Part shown: positions 1 through 7,913 of the stretch, in pieces
Numbering within the stretch: the first letter of the stretch is position 1
Layout of the letters: each line of letters starts with the position of its first letter
Source: Amycolatopsis pithecellobii
GTDB taxonomy: Bacteria > Actinomycetota > Actinomycetes > Mycobacteriales > Pseudonocardiaceae
Assembly: GCF_009707865.1 (NCBI RefSeq)
Contig: NZ_WMBA01000019.1
Coordinates: 1-64,000 of the forward strand
Length of the DNA stretch: 64,000 bases
Direction: 5' to 3'
Notes under the pieces: model-generated
What the model was told of the DNA's origin: nothing
Database searches by the model: none
The model's input: the letters and a program-made list of their open reading frames with translations, nothing else
Made by a program: the position numbers and the translations under genes

Positions 1-250
1 GGGTGCTGGTGCTCGGCTCGGGGGAAGCCGGTGGTGCGCCGGCGATCGTCGTCGTGCTGGGCGGGCTGCTGCTCGGCGGCAACGGGGGCGTGGTGCTGGG
101 CCGGTACCCGGTGTCCGTCAACGCCACGTGCAGGTGCTGATCGCCTTGGTCCTGTGTCGCGACGAGAAGCCCGCCCGCGCTGAGTGCGCCACCGATGAGC
201 ACGCTGAGTGCGATGAGCGCTGGTCTGAGGCGGGATTTCCTGGTCGGCAC
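1..250 (-). CDS. Secreted protein, N-terminal part (possible class F sortase), runs off the window
   Basis: Reading leftward from a GTG at 248-250 gives VPTRKSRLRPALIALSVLIG and onward: a basic N-terminus, a hydrophobic stretch to about residue 30, then from about residue 50 a linker rich in Pro, Ser and Thr (TTPPLPPSSSPPSTTT). This is a typical actinobacterial signal peptide or membrane anchor followed by a disordered wall-spanning linker. The catalytic domain lies beyond base 1. The layout resembles class F sortases, but no sortase residue is visible, so that name is a guess. There is no good Shine-Dalgarno sequence at this GTG; the frame stays open upstream. Confidence 0.6.
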   Translation of the reverse strand, partial: MPTRKSRLRPALIALSVLIGGALSAGGLLVATQDQGDQHLHVALTDTGYRPSTTPPLPPSSSPPSTTTIAGAPPASPEPSTST

Positions 251-327
251 GAGCCCGAAATTATCACCGAATGGTAACGGCTCCTGCCCCTCGAATGGCG
301 CAATCTCGCTGCGCCATTCGCGCTAGC

Positions 328-909
328 TCAGCGCCAGGTGTCCACGCGATGGAAGTTCTGGTATGCCCGGCTCGGCGTGGGGCCGCGCTGCCCCTGGTAG
401 CGGGAGCCGACTTCGGCCGAGCCGTACGGGAACTCGGCGGCGCTGGTGAGCCGGAACAGGCACAGCTGGCCGATCTTCATACCGGGCCACAGCGTGATCG
501 GCAGGTTCGCGACATTGGACAGCTCGAGCGTGATGTGCCCGGAAAACCCGGGGTCGATGAACCCGGCGGTCGAGTGCGTGAGGAGCCCGAGGCGGCCCAG
601 AGACGACTTGCCTTCCAGGCGGCCCGCGAGGTCGTCGGGCAAGCTGACCAGCTCGAACGTGGAGGCGAGCACGAACTCGCCGGGGTGCAGCACGAACGGG
701 TCGTCGCCCTCTTTCTCGACGAGCGAGGTCAGCTCGTCCTGCTGCCGCGACGGGTCGATGTGGGTGTACTGGCTGTTGTTGAAGACCCGGAAGAAGCGGT
801 CGAGGCGCACGTCCACACTGGACGGCTGCACCATGGCGGGGTCGAACGGGTCGATGCCCAGCCGCCCGGCTTCGACTTCTTTGCGGAGGTCACGGTCACT
901 CAACAGCAC
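328..909 (-). CDS. dcd: dCTP deaminase
   Basis: A protein of 193 residues, the usual length for Dcd. The GTG start at 907-909 gives [20 protein letters not shown], the conserved opening. [20 protein letters not shown] and the following HITLELSN carry the trimer-interface Ser/Arg residues and the catalytic Glu of the dCTP deaminase/dUTPase fold. The C-terminus ([11 protein letters not shown]) is the nucleotide-closing tail. The enzyme deaminates dCTP for dTTP supply. Mycobacterial relatives also cleave the product to dUMP; whether this one does cannot be read from sequence. The frame stays open upstream as far as base 1677, but those residues are Arg/Pro-rich shadow of the oxygenase gene. Confidence 0.95.
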   Translation of the reverse strand: MLLSDRDLRKEVEAGRLGIDPFDPAMVQPSSVDVRLDRFFRVFNNSQYTHIDPSRQQDELTSLVEKEGDDPFVLHPGEFVLASTFELVSLPDDLAGRLEGKSSLGRLGLLTHSTAGFIDPGFSGHITLELSNVANLPITLWPGMKIGQLCLFRLTSAAEFPYGSAEVGSRYQGQRGPTPSRAYQNFHRVDTWR

Positions 910-974
910 GGTTGGAGAGTAGCCGCCACGCGAAGCGTGTCCATTGAGGGTGGTGGTCGGGGAGCGGTCGGCGA

Positions 975-2147
975 CTACAGCAGGTGTCTGGCGTAGGTCG
1001 GGTCGAGCCGCACAATCCGGCCGAGCCGGCTCACGTACTGGCGACGCTCGATGTCGCCGATGAACTCCTGTAGTGCGGTGGCGCCGGGAATGTGCCGGCG
1101 GGCTGTCTCGGCGGCGAAGTTGACCGCGGCCGCGGTGAGGACAGCGCCCTGGGTGACGAGGTCGTTGGGCAGCTCGAGGAAGTCGGCGTTGGTCTTGCCG
1201 AGCACGAGGCGGCTGATGGCCGAGTGCACGCGGGACAGGATCTTGCCGGCCGGACTGGCCTGATGGCTGTCGCGCAGGGCTTTGGCGAGGCGTTTCGAGT
1301 CCTCGTCGGGGATGAACTCGGTGGCGGCGAGCAGCCAGAGCTGGCGCCACGCGTCGTGCTCGCCTGCGGGCAGGAGGGCCTCGTCGACGCCCATGAGCCA
1401 GCCGACGTAGCGCCACAGATGCAGGATGTCGGCGCGTTCGCGGTCGGTGTAGCGGATGCCGAGGAGCTGGGTGCCGAGGACGAAGACGAGGGAGAACAGC
1501 AAGAGCGTGCCAGTGGTCTGGACCTGGTTGACGGGCTGGTCCCAGGCGGCGTAGTCCCAGTCCCGGCGGCGGTTCATGGCGGCGCGGACGTGGGCGTGCA
1601 CGAGGCGGACGCGGATGGCCGAGGCGTACCCGATTTTGCCGCGCCGGAGGTTGCCGGGCGTGGTGACGTCGATCCACCAGGCGGCGGTCTCGATGAGCCG
1701 GCGGCCGGCGAGGTGCTCGATTTCCCCGGTGGCGACGAGGGATTTGGTGGCGCGGGAGGCGAGGTAACCGCCCATGAGGGACATGTCGCCGAGCGGGAAG
1801 AGACCGAGCAACCCGGTGCGGGTGATTGCACGGGCCCCCCGCTCGAGCCGATCGTGGTCAAGCCAGTAGGGCGTGGCCTCGACGGCTTCGAAGAACTCAC
1901 GCACCTGCCGCGGCGGATGAGGTACGGAGGCGATGCCCTTGGCGAGCGCCGCTTCGAAAGCAGGCTTACTGGCCGGCATACTCGCGACGAGCGCGTCCGC
2001 GAGCGGGTCCCCGGCCTGCGCGTACTCGCGGAAGTTCCGCAGCTGCTCCGCGGTCCCGCGAAGATCCTCCCCCGGCCCGAACAACTTCGCGGCGAGTTTG
2101 ATGCCGCCCTGACGGAAGAGCTGGGGATCCGGGAGCCGCGCATCCAT
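975..2147 (-). CDS. Oxygenase MpaB family protein (DUF2236)
   Basis: A 390-residue protein of the MpaB/rubber-oxygenase (latex clearing protein) catalytic-domain family. Family members are b-type haem proteins; bacterial Lcp cleaves polyisoprene, but most DUF2236 proteins have no known substrate. Supporting segments are the all-helical core with [35 protein letters not shown], and [20 protein letters not shown] followed by a conserved Asn-Gln pair ([10 protein letters not shown]). The ATG at 2145-2147 is preferred; the longer reading to 2213 adds 22 residues unlike the family. No signal peptide is seen, so a cytoplasmic or membrane-associated role is likely. It is the last chromosomal gene before the tRNA and is not part of the element. 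Confidence 0.8.
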   Translation of the reverse strand: MDARLPDPQLFRQGGIKLAAKLFGPGEDLRGTAEQLRNFREYAQAGDPLADALVASMPASKPAFEAALAKGIASVPHPPRQVREFFEAVEATPYWLDHDRLERGARAITRTGLLGLFPLGDMSLMGGYLASRATKSLVATGEIEHLAGRRLIETAAWWIDVTTPGNLRRGKIGYASAIRVRLVHAHVRAAMNRRRDWDYAAWDQPVNQVQTTGTLLLFSLVFVLGTQLLGIRYTDRERADILHLWRYVGWLMGVDEALLPAGEHDAWRQLWLLAATEFIPDEDSKRLAKALRDSHQASPAGKILSRVHSAISRLVLGKTNADFLELPNDLVTQGAVLTAAAVNFAAETARRHIPGATALQEFIGDIERRQYVSRLGRIVRLDPTYARHLL

Positions 2148-2233
2148 CACAACAAGTGTTGTCAGCCACCGCCACCACGTCAAGAAACCCTCGCGGCGGG
2201 GACAGGATGGCACCGTGTATGCTTTGCGATGCT

Positions 2234-2304
2234 GCGGATGTAGTTCAATGGTAGAACATCAGCTTCCCAAGCTGAATACGCGGGTTCGATTCCCGTCATC
2301 CGCT
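2234..2304 (+). tRNA. tRNA-Gly (CCC)
   Basis: The cloverleaf can be folded by eye: acceptor GCGGATG (2234-2240) pairs with CATCCGC (2297-2303). The anticodon stem TCAGC/GCTGA encloses the loop TTCCCAA, giving anticodon CCC. The T-arm has GGTTCGATTCC and there is no encoded CCA. It is 71 nt long. The 3' half is also the left attachment site of the element that follows. Confidence 0.95.
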
Positions 2305-2307
2305 CTT
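2264..2307 (+). repeat. attL, 44-bp direct repeat copy 1
   Basis: Identical over 44 bp to 7914-7957. It covers the anticodon loop, T-arm and acceptor 3' strand of the tRNA-Gly gene plus TCTT. The left copy keeps the tRNA whole, as expected when an element integrates into a tRNA 3' end. Confidence 0.9.
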
Positions 2308-2317
2308 CGCAGGTCAG

Positions 2318-2351
2318 AAGGGGTGCCACCCGATCTTGGGAGGCACCCCTT
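2318..2351. terminator. Intrinsic-type hairpin after tRNA/integrase
   Basis: AAGGGGTGCC (2318-2327) and GGCACCCCTT (2342-2351) are perfect 10-bp inverted arms around a 14-nt loop. It lies downstream of both the tRNA (+) and the integrase remnant (-), so it probably ends transcription from both sides. Confidence 0.7.
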
Positions 2352-2361
2352 CCGCTATCTC

Positions 2362-2381
2362 CAGCAACATCCCAACAACAT
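2362..2381. repeat. 20-bp direct repeat, left copy (inner end of element)
   Basis: CAGCAACATCCCAACAACAT occurs here, overlapping the integrase stop codon by one base, and again at 7810-7829. Paired short repeats just inside each att site are typical of integrase arm-binding sites; that role is inferred. Confidence 0.65.
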
Positions 2382-2692
2382 CAGTCGGCGGGCTTCTCCC
2401 GGTGCTCCTCCACCAACTTCGATAGCCGATCCGCAATGATCCGGTCGGCATCGCTGGTGGCCCGTTGGTAGATCAACGCGGCCCGCATGTCGTCGTGCCC
2501 CATCCGCGCCATGAGGTCACGCGTGGACATGCCCGCCTTGGACGCCCAGACGTTGCCCGCGTGCCGGAGGTCGTGGAAGTGCACGCCCTTGAGGCCGAGC
2601 TTCTTCACGGTCTCAGTCCACTTCGTGCGTTGCGCGAAGTTCGGCCGCCGCACCGGGTTGCCCGACTCGGCCAGCGTGAACAGCGAGACCCT
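2381..2692 (-). pseudogene. Tyrosine integrase, C-terminal remnant
   Basis: Only the last 103 residues remain. They show the active-site block FHDLRHAGNVWASKAGMSTR (the His-x-x-Arg box) and MGHDDMRAALIYQRATSDAD, which carries the next conserved His and the catalytic Tyr. The natural family lead-in (LFTLAESGNPVRRPNF) reads up to about 2690, where an in-frame TGA (2693-2695) and unrelated sequence begin. A full enzyme has about 380-420 residues, so the arm-binding and core-binding domains and the first catalytic Arg are gone. It cannot be an active recombinase. Confidence 0.85.
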
Positions 2693-3209
2693 TCACGGCG
2701 TCATCGCCGAACCGCTGGACAAGATCCGCATTGGCCGCCTTCGACCCGAGTCGATCAGCGTCCGCCTTCTCGTGCCGGACCCATCGTTGCCGTGGTCGCT
2801 GCCGGTAACGGTCGAAGAGCGCGCTGACAGCCCGATGTTCCGCAAGCGCGCCGAAGAGATCATGCGCCGCCACACCCTGGCCATCGTCGACTCCGTGACC
2901 GAGCTGGCCCAGTTGGGACTCGTGAACGAGGCAACGGCACAGATCCGGGTACATCCGGCGCCGCCGATGTTCAAGCTCTACCTGATCAACAACGAAGAAG
3001 CCTTCTTCGGCTTCTACCCGGTTCAGGAACACGTCGTCAGCTATGGGGGTGAGACGCAGGCGATGTACGACCTTATGGGCAAGGACGCCATACTGTTCCA
3101 CCACTCCGCCAACGACGATGACACCTCCACCGGGTCCCAGTACGTCGAGCAGTCGAAAACGTGGTTTGAAAGCGTCTGGACCACCGTGGCCAAGGACTAC
3201 CAACGGTGA
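2685..3209 (+). pseudogene. Regulator C-terminal fragment (GntR-like), 5' end deleted
   Basis: About 173 residues of a coherent protein ending at the TGA 3207-3209, with segments such as LHGVIAEPLDKIRIGRLRPE, FKLYLINNEEAFFGFYPV, YDLMGKDAILFHH and STGSQYVEQSKTWFESVWTT. They resemble the effector part of an actinomycete GntR/winged-helix regulator that precedes a HAD hydrolase gene. The N-terminal DNA-binding domain is missing: upstream of about 2690 the same frame is only the antisense of the integrase remnant. No start codon with a ribosome site is visible at the junction. The stop overlaps the HAD start by GTGA, so the original operon spacing is kept. The family name is uncertain. Confidence 0.6.
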
Positions 3210-3877
3210 ACGCGGCGGAGCTGCTCAGCCAGGCCGAAGCACTGCTCCTGGACTTCGACGGCCCTATTTGCTCGGTCTTCGCAGGAATCCCCGCGGCCAC
3301 CGTCGCCGACCAGCTCCGCACCGTTCTCGCTGATGGCGGTCACACCAACCTCCCGGAACCTGTCGTTACAAGCCGGGACCCCTTCGACGTCCTCCGCTAC
3401 GCCGCCACCCTCAGCGACGATGATGCGCGCTACGTCGAAGCCGCCTTCACCGCCCATGAAGTCGAAGCCATACCCACCGCCGCACCGACGCCCGGGGCAC
3501 ACGAACTGATGGCAGCTTGGCACGATTCCGGTCGGCCTTTGGCGATCGTGAGCAACAATAGCGAAGCGGCGATCAATACGTACCTCGACTTCTACGCCCT
3601 TCGCCCGCTAGTCGATCTCGTGTCGGCCCGCGAGAGTGCAGGAATTGAGTTTCTGAAGCCGGATCCGTATTTCCTGCACCAAGCGGTCCGTATGCTCGGC
3701 ATCAGCGCGGAACAGAGTGTTTTCATCGGCGACTCCGCGACCGATGTTGAAGCTGCACGATCTGCTGGTGTACGTTCTATCGGCTACGCTAATAAGCTAG
3801 GAAAACGCAAGCGGTTCAGCAGCGCAGGAGCCGACGCGATCACCGATGGTCTGACAACACTGGTGGTAGTTTTGTGA
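3206..3877 (+). CDS. HAD family hydrolase
   Basis: 223 residues from a GTG that overlaps the preceding stop. All four HAD motifs are present: LLLDFDGPI (nucleophile Asp16 and acid Asp18), IVSNNS (motif II), FLKPDP (motif III Lys) and FIGDSATDVEAARSAG (motif IV Asp pair). An alpha-helical cap lies between motifs I and II, as in phosphoglycolate-phosphatase-like enzymes. It is most likely a small-molecule phosphatase; the substrate is unknown. In intact loci this partner is co-expressed with the regulator whose 5' part has been lost here, so it may now lack its promoter. The catalytic residues are intact. Confidence 0.85.
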   Translation: MNAAELLSQAEALLLDFDGPICSVFAGIPAATVADQLRTVLADGGHTNLPEPVVTSRDPFDVLRYAATLSDDDARYVEAAFTAHEVEAIPTAAPTPGAHELMAAWHDSGRPLAIVSNNSEAAINTYLDFYALRPLVDLVSARESAGIEFLKPDPYFLHQAVRMLGISAEQSVFIGDSATDVEAARSAGVRSIGYANKLGKRKRFSSAGADAITDGLTTLVVVL

Positions 3878-4077
3878 AGGTCCCGGACAGATTTGCCTAG
3901 GCTGTCCGTACCCGTTAGGCCCACGTCTCGGAAAGCTGTCCGGCCAATCCGTCCCTAGATTCGACGAGCTGACGCGGCAGCTACGCGGCCAGGCCACAGC
4001 GCTCCACCAGTAGCTCGGCATTTCTTCATCCCCGGCTCGGTGTTGATTTACTTCCATAGTAATGAAACACTCGCCTC

Positions 4078-4941
4078 GTGAGTATTGTTGAGCAATACTG
4101 GGCAGGCGTCCTGCAGCGCCTTCAAGCAGAAGTCGATAACTTCAATCGCCTGATTGGTCATCAGGGCGAAAAGGGGCGCGAAAACGAACAGTCGTTGAGT
4201 CGTGTGCTTGAACGACTGGTTCCGTCGCGATATGGAGTCGGTTCCGGCTTGCTTATCGATTCTGACGGGCGAGATTCTCGCCAGATGGACATCGTCGTAT
4301 ATGAACAGAATGACGAACCGACAATTCTTGCTCAGACAAATCAGGTTCTCTTCCCAGTAGAGAATGTTCGGGCTTGTATCGAAGTTAAAACAACGGCTGA
4401 CAAGGAGGAGTTAGTCGATGGTGGTAAAAAGAAGGCGAGTCTAGATGCCCTGAATGCATTTGATAACCATCGACCGGCTATGCTCTTCTTTGCCTATCGA
4501 TCCAACCGTTCGGCTGCGACCGTCAGCAAGCACATAAATTTGCTTAAAAGTGAGAATAATGACTGTCGGCCTGATCTGTTCTGCATTCTAGAGCTCGGCC
4601 TAGTCGGGGGTCGCTCCGACTTGCTTACAGTGAATCGAGTCGATGAGACTGATTACGTATGCGGAATAACGCCACTTCAAGAATTCTCTGGCGGTGTTCG
4701 GCAAATTGGACGTTATCGAAATCCGCCGGACGAGCACTGGGACGCTGAAATCAGCATCGACGGAACAATTTATCCAATAGTCGAAGTGTCAGGTGATTAC
4801 GTCATAGCGGAGCCCAGTCGGGCACTGCTTCTATTCTGCGATGCCTTGCTGATAGCCCTTGCGAAACGCGAAGGAAAGACTCCGGCAATTCATCGCTATA
4901 TTACCGATATTGCTCGCGATATCTTGCTAGTGGGCGATTAG
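4078..4941 (+). CDS. DUF6602 protein, nuclease-like
   Basis: 287 residues from a GTG start. GHQGEKGRENEQSLSRVLER and YGVGSGLLIDSDGRDSRQMD, then IVVYEQ and ACIEVKTT, are the DUF6602 pattern: a Glu in the first helix, an Asp in QMDIVV and Glu-Val-Lys two strands later. That spacing (E...D...ExK) is the active-site layout of PD-(D/E)XK nucleases, so a nuclease or nuclease-like role is plausible but unproven. The gene is clearly AT-richer than its surroundings, with many A/T-ending codons, marking foreign origin. Its 3' end overlaps that of the convergent DUF4411 gene by 15 bp. DUF6602 proteins often sit in defence or mobile islands, which fits here. Confidence 0.7.
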   Translation: MSIVEQYWAGVLQRLQAEVDNFNRLIGHQGEKGRENEQSLSRVLERLVPSRYGVGSGLLIDSDGRDSRQMDIVVYEQNDEPTILAQTNQVLFPVENVRACIEVKTTADKEELVDGGKKKASLDALNAFDNHRPAMLFFAYRSNRSAATVSKHINLLKSENNDCRPDLFCILELGLVGGRSDLLTVNRVDETDYVCGITPLQEFSGGVRQIGRYRNPPDEHWDAEISIDGTIYPIVEVSGDYVIAEPSRALLLFCDALLIALAKREGKTPAIHRYITDIARDILLVGD

Positions 4942-5436
4942 GTCGCCAAGACCGAGGCCTTTCAAGCAAGCCATTGCGTCCACATATGCCCAATTTTGGT
5001 ATTCGCAGATCTGTTCCATGGTTGGCGAAAGAGGTCCTTCGCCGAAGTCTTCGGTGGCAAGGATAAAAGGTGTTCCAGTTTTGCTGTAGGATATCGCTAA
5101 TCGCGCCAGATGGGCGATTGCAGGCTCCTTGCCGTCGAGGCTATCAAAACCTTCCTGGTATCCCATCGTTTCCACTATCTTCATAAGTGGTCGATTAAAC
5201 TTGATGTCAGCGCTAAACTTCCGCAAGTTGGCTCCAAGGCCGCTCGCCCACGAAGTAACTTGCTCATCACGCGCGAGTACTCCTAATTCAGTGGCAACTT
5301 CACGCGGAAACCCAAGCCGGCTGTCCTCAACAGCGTCTGTTAACGAAGACCAAAGGGTTGGGCGTGCTTCGGGCCGTACGCATTGCCCCATCTGGCGAAG
5401 CGCAAAACAATCAGCCAGATATACTGGCTCCGTCAT
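4927..5436 (-). CDS. DUF4411 PIN-like toxin candidate
   Basis: 169 residues. The start VYLADCFALRQ carries the first PIN-type Asp. SRLGFPREVATEL and the late segment TPFILATEDFGEG hold further acidic positions of the DUF4411 family, which has a PIN-like RNase fold. The ATG overlaps the stop of the upstream XRE-ImmA/IrrE gene by ATGA, so the two are translationally coupled. This pairing is a recurrent toxin-antitoxin-like arrangement: the DUF4411 protein would be the RNA-cleaving toxin and the upstream protein the neutraliser or regulator. Function is inferred from family and context. Confidence 0.75.
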   Translation of the reverse strand: MTEPVYLADCFALRQMGQCVRPEARPTLWSSLTDAVEDSRLGFPREVATELGVLARDEQVTSWASGLGANLRKFSADIKFNRPLMKIVETMGYQEGFDSLDGKEPAIAHLARLAISYSKTGTPFILATEDFGEGPLSPTMEQICEYQNWAYVDAMACLKGLGLGDLIAH

Positions 5437-6578
5437 GTCTCCGCGCCTGCGAGAGCCAACGCTTTGACGGAAGCTAGTTCGCTCTCGGAGACTTGCAGCA
5501 ATTGTTGAACTTGCTGCCGTCGGAGTACGCCAGCTTCCTCGGCTCCAAATAATGTGTTTACGAAGGCATGGCCATATTGGTCAATGCGAATCCTGGGCTT
5601 AGTTCTCTCGTTACCCGGCGTGTAACGGCCGCCTTTGCCCTTCTTTTCGGTTTCTCGATTAACGGTGTCGAAGAGGCCTACCTCTGCCAAACCGAGATTT
5701 TCGGCCCGGATAGCTGCAGCGCGGATACTCACTCGAAAATGGTTCCGGATAGTGACAACCTGGGCGGTGGTGGTAATCGGCGTATTTCCGAATGTGAGAC
5801 GAACGTAGTCACGAAATTCGCGTGCCGGGAGCAGTAGTGCTGCTGCCACCTTATTGCAGAAAGCCTCGACGCCGCGGTTTCCGTGCGTCCCACAAACCGC
5901 GTCTGAGCCCAGAGTTAGATGCACCAACTCGTGAGCATAGGAGAACAATCGTGCTCGATGATGGTCGCGAGTATTTACGGCAATAACCGGTGCAAGCTGA
6001 TGATGGAGGCTGAAACCCCGAGTGACGCCTTCGTCGAGGGTCAGGTTCATCACTATTATGCCTTTTTCCTGTAGCGCGAATCTCAACGCTCGGGTGGCTC
6101 GTGCATCTGTGCTTTCGTCAGAAGTTTGTTCGTCGACCGTCCAGTTAAGCCATTCGCGGAGCCTTTGTCCCGCCTTCTCCGAGTTGTTGTGAATAGAAAG
6201 TGGGGGGATGTATATCGATGCCGCATCGGTTCTTGCGCTGACCCATACGGTAGTCCTCTGGACCTTTTGGGCGAGCCGTATACCCTGAATCGTTTCTTGA
6301 CCAGGCTCGCGGTCAGAGTCCGCGTACGTGCGAAAATCAGCTTTTGCAGGTTTCGTGGTCGGTGGTTGAGACAAGAAGAAGAACGACGGCGGTCGACCCA
6401 GTTCTTTCGCCATTGCGCGAAACTGACTCGTCGACGGCTTTGTCTGTTCACGAATCCAGGAGTCGATATCAGTAGCAGCGACCTCAAGCCTGCGGGCCAG
6501 CAAGCTGCGCGAGCTGCCAGCATCTTCGATTGCCCAAGCGAGTACCTGGCCTGTGATGGGAACATGTTTGGTAGCCAT
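5433..6578 (-). CDS. XRE-family HTH protein with ImmA/IrrE metallopeptidase domain
   Basis: 381 residues in two domains. Residues 1-80 are a helix-turn-helix (RSLLARRLEVAATDIDSWIR) with the Pro-Ser-Phe-Phe-Phe turn common in this family. From about 165 comes the ImmA/IrrE Zn-peptidase domain: AHELVHLTLG (HExxH type, His216 to His220) and the third ligand Glu238 in GVEAFCNKVAAALLLP. Such proteins act as antitoxins or as proteases that cleave repressors. It is first in an operon with the DUF4411 toxin candidate, and a perfect inverted repeat (6600-6618) lies 21 bp upstream of the ATG, suggesting autoregulation. Base composition is low-GC for this genome. Confidence 0.85.
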   Translation of the reverse strand: MATKHVPITGQVLAWAIEDAGSSRSLLARRLEVAATDIDSWIREQTKPSTSQFRAMAKELGRPPSFFFLSQPPTTKPAKADFRTYADSDREPGQETIQGIRLAQKVQRTTVWVSARTDAASIYIPPLSIHNNSEKAGQRLREWLNWTVDEQTSDESTDARATRALRFALQEKGIIVMNLTLDEGVTRGFSLHHQLAPVIAVNTRDHHRARLFSYAHELVHLTLGSDAVCGTHGNRGVEAFCNKVAAALLLPAREFRDYVRLTFGNTPITTTAQVVTIRNHFRVSIRAAAIRAENLGLAEVGLFDTVNRETEKKGKGGRYTPGNERTKPRIRIDQYGHAFVNTLFGAEEAGVLRRQQVQQLLQVSESELASVKALALAGAET

Positions 6579-6599
6579 CAGGACGCCTCTTTGGGGAAG

Positions 6600-6618
6600 C
6601 CGGACATAACGTGTCCGG
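6600..6618. promoter_or_regulatory. Operator-like inverted repeat upstream of XRE-ImmA/IrrE gene
   Basis: CCGGACA (6600-6606) and TGTCCGG (6612-6618) are perfect 7-bp arms with a TAACG spacer, 21 bp before the ATG of the XRE gene. Position and symmetry fit the binding site of the HTH domain it precedes. Confidence 0.55.
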
Positions 6619-7000
6619 TCAACCTTATGGAGACTTTGGCCATGCTCCTCGCTCCAGACGCTCGCTTACCTTCGCTGTCCGCAGCCTATACAGTTTGCAC
6701 GCGAGCCGTAACCGTAGCGTCAAGATCGAAATATTGTTGTTTCCTCGGGTAGTGTTACGCTAGTTTGCTGCTCCTTCTGGGTGAAGATCGTTCAATAAGC
6801 AGTGGCTCACTGTTTATTGGATGAGCTGCACGACAGATGAGCTGCACGTTTTGTTGCTGAACTTGGCTCTAATGGATCAAGAGCGGCGCGCAAGCGCGCC
6901 GCTGGGCCGCTCGGCCTGCCGCTCCGCTTCGGCCAGCGGCCACAACGAATGGGCTTGCACGGGTCCGAAGGCGGCGAATATCGTCAGGCGGCTCCAGCGT
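6619..7000. other. Gene-poor stretch inside the element
   Basis: No convincing gene. The right part of the XRE promoter region (AT-rich, 6620-6830) is followed by GC-rich sequence. A strong hairpin lies at 6882-6903: arms AGCGGCGCG and CGCGCCGCT with a CAAG loop, about 100 bp beyond the HNH stop codon and without a T-run. It may terminate HNH transcription. A minus-strand reading at 6877-7188 contains a hydrophobic stretch (LPWLLSLAGVGFGSIWV) but overlaps the HNH gene and has no start signal. Confidence 0.4.
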
Positions 7001-7537
7001 TCAGCATCGGTCGTCTGGACCCATATTGATCCGAAGCCGACTCCGGCCAGTGAGAGAAGCCAGGGCAGAGCGGCTGAACCCAGCGTTACCGGCGCGGTAC
7101 TGGTGCTCTTCCTCGATTGACCGCAACTTCCCGTACAGGATGCGGCTGAGGGGCGGTAGCTCCGCCCAGCGTCTGACGATCGCGGCATCCGTAAATTCGG
7201 GCTGGTTGCCGAGCCAAGTTGAAAGGTCCCCGCTCGGCTCGGGACGACCGTCTAGATTCAGCATTGCCCATAGCCCTCGAACAGCTTCTGAGCAGGCGTC
7301 GACGGGCCAGTCATTGAACATGACGCGGTCTTTCAAGTCGTGACAGTCGAGACACGCCGCTACGACATCCCGGCCTCCTGCCACGCGTGGTACCGGGAAG
7401 TGGTCATGCTCGTGGCGGTCGCCCAAGGATGCTTCGCAGTAAAAGCAGACGAAGCAGGAACACTTGCGATTCCTGATCGACTGGCGCACCTGCCGCGGGT
7501 CCATGTGCGCTTTTGGGGCTGCCGTTTCCCGGTCCAT
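7001..7537 (-). CDS. HNH endonuclease-like protein
   Basis: 178 residues. Two Cys pairs (CFYC at 31-34 and CLDC at 62-65) form the structural zinc site around a beta-beta-alpha-metal core with HEHDHFPVP (His44-Asp45-His46) and CHDLKD (His66). This is the His-Asp-His...His arrangement of HNH nucleases. The rest is helical with no recognised domain, so the target is unknown. ATGs at 7537 or 7504 could both be the start; neither has a good ribosome site. It is the rightmost cargo gene of the element. Small HNH proteins occur in phages, restriction systems and anti-phage islands; the context here suggests one of the latter. Confidence 0.75.
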   Translation of the reverse strand: MDRETAAPKAHMDPRQVRQSIRNRKCSCFVCFYCEASLGDRHEHDHFPVPRVAGGRDVVAACLDCHDLKDRVMFNDWPVDACSEAVRGLWAMLNLDGRPEPSGDLSTWLGNQPEFTDAAIVRRWAELPPLSRILYGKLRSIEEEHQYRAGNAGFSRSALASLTGRSRLRINMGPDDRC

Positions 7538-7597
7538 GTGCGGTTGATCGAGGGAGGCTCACGCTGCGTTACGCAGGGTCAATAGTGCCTCCGGCGG

Positions 7598-7784
7598 CCG
7601 GGGCGCTGCCCCGGACCCCGGCACCGCTTCAGAGATCAGGGGAGGGGCACGTCCGGCGACCTCCTCGCGGCGCGCCCAAGGGCAGCCAGACCGGGCGGCA
7701 CCGGGCAAGGGCGCTTCGCGGCCTCCGGCCGACCCTTGCCCGGCACCACCCGGCCCGGCAGGGGTGAACCCGCGCCGCGAGGAG
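7598..7784. repeat. Nested GC-rich inverted repeats at right end of element
   Basis: Three stacked palindromes. CCGGGGC/GCCCCGG (7598-7614). An outer pair CTCCTCGCGGCGCG (7661-7674) and CGCGCCGCGAGGAG (7771-7784), 14 of 14 matching. Inside that, CCGGGCAAGGG (7701-7711) and CCCTTGCCCGG (7733-7743), 11 of 11. No gene is visible in 7538-8071. The long outer palindrome could fold as one cruciform or as a structured RNA. Function unknown. Confidence 0.6.
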
Positions 7785-7809
7785 ATCACCTCAGGAGGGG
7801 GCGGGTTCG

Positions 7810-7829
7810 CAGCAACATCCCAACAACAT
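7810..7829. repeat. 20-bp direct repeat, right copy
   Basis: Same 20 bases and same orientation as 2362-2381, 84 bp inside the right attachment site. The left copy lies 54 bp inside the left site. Confidence 0.65.
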
Positions 7830-7913
7830 GCCCCGGTCAACCACGGTCAACAGTGGTACCCCGCGCACAACGAATCCCCAGGTCAGCGGCGGTGACCTGG
7901 CCTCCGGCCATGA

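Noticed and set aside
3-140. Plus-strand reading of a hydrophobic Gly/Val/Leu-rich C-terminus ending at TGA 138
   Set aside because: It is the antisense of the Pro/Ser/Thr linker of the minus-strand secreted protein, whose signal peptide is far more convincing.
1092-2243. Plus-strand 383-residue frame opposite the DUF2236 gene
   Set aside because: Composition is Gly/Glu/Asp/Pro-rich without motifs, whereas the minus strand is a recognisable oxygenase.
2487-2690. N-terminal extension of the regulator fragment
   Set aside because: This stretch is exactly the antisense of the recognisable integrase remnant, so it is not part of a real protein.
6877-7188. Minus-strand small membrane protein with LPWLLSLAGVGFGSIWV
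   Set aside because: It overlaps the HNH gene in another frame and has no plausible start or ribosome site; a chance hydrophobic run in GC-rich DNA is more likely.
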